This document shows positions 27,641-27,942 of a stretch of 27,942 bases of DNA, one piece after another. The translations under genes were made by a program, and so were the position numbers. The DNA lies in contig JAUCBJ010004589.1 in the NCBI GenBank assembly GCA_032718475.1, forward strand, positions 1-27,942, written 5' to 3'. Each line of letters starts with the position of its first letter. Positions within the stretch are counted from its first letter, which is position 1. This DNA comes from Nemertoderma westbladi (lineage: Eukaryota > Xenacoelomorpha > Nemertodermatida > Nemertodermatidae). A model generated the notes under the pieces. It was given only the letters and a program-made list of their open reading frames with translations, did not search any database and was not told the DNA's origin.

Positions 27641-27942
27641 TGTTACTAAAATTACCAGTATATTATTTTGGCTAATACAGTCCCAAACTAGTATTAGTCG
27701 GGGACACATGTTATAATATAAAGTTTTAACGACATGTGACATCCGATCTGCAATAGCGAATCTCAGCTTCGAATTCGCTATCAAATTGGCTTTCAAATTT
27801 ACTTAAACTGCCATTTCGTCCGCTTTATGTAAAAAAAACACACCCTACTACTAATATTATAATCGGCCTGCTGCATTCAATCAAGTTATATTGGTGTTCT
27901 AAGGGTATGCTGCATTCAAGTTGCGCATTGAGATGCTGGCAA
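27641..27942. other. Window end, nothing recognised
   Basis: AT-rich sequence; TGCTGCATTCAA occurs twice (about 27870 and 27908). No gene seen. Confidence 0.4.

Overview
The window reads as nuclear DNA of an invertebrate animal, probably marine. It is AT-rich and repeat-dense, with GT-AG introns, non-LTR and Ty3/gypsy retroelement remains, inverted-repeat transposons and many short tandem arrays. Frequent AGGCCT-centred palindromes are a weak hint of an echinoderm, tunicate or mollusc-like genome; I cannot name the species. No bacterial gene, rRNA or intact tRNA gene is visible.

The main host gene lies on the minus strand from about 25.8 kb down to 10.97 kb. It is an F-spondin (spondin-1)-like extracellular matrix gene. 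Seven coding exons can be placed with consensus splice sites, and all six junctions agree in phase (0, 1, 0, 2, 1, 1). In order they encode the end of the Spondin_N domain (two exons), a linker, a thrombospondin type 1 repeat (TSR), a 116-codon acidic exon, and two more TSRs, the last ending in a stop. The 5' exons (signal peptide, reeler, start of Spondin_N) should lie beyond 27.9 kb. A second host gene on the plus strand contributes only its last exon (7516-7757): a transmembrane helix, a short cytoplasmic tail and a stop. The two genes converge.

The rest is mobile and repetitive DNA. From 1 to 1015 there are two opposed pieces of an integrase-core (rva_4-like) gene sharing a perfect 80-bp inverted repeat. 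From 1.17 to 2.77 kb lie tandem arrays. From 3.9 to 6.93 kb there is a CR1/L2-like LINE split by a 1.43-kb foldback element, with a 6-bp target duplication. Fragments of a second, endonuclease-RT LINE family lie at 8.64-9.3 kb (minus) and 18.5-21.37 kb (plus). The spondin introns hold further foldback/MITE elements (about 12.7, 15.8, 17.3 and 23.7 kb), tandem arrays of 14, 38, 39 and 21 bp, and a second integrase-core fragment (22.2 kb). A near-perfect MITE lies at 26.25 kb and a Ty3/gypsy pol remnant at 27.1-27.64 kb.

The most unusual pattern is a roughly 50-bp core (TTATTGTTTTGGTT ... CTGTAACCTGCTCCTTT) at four loci (2.6, 9.73, 16.13 and 24.03 kb). At three of them it sits inside an inverted-repeat element, and the arms of those three elements are built from different, apparently unrelated short repeats. 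This suggests a family of foldback elements with interchangeable arms around one conserved core.
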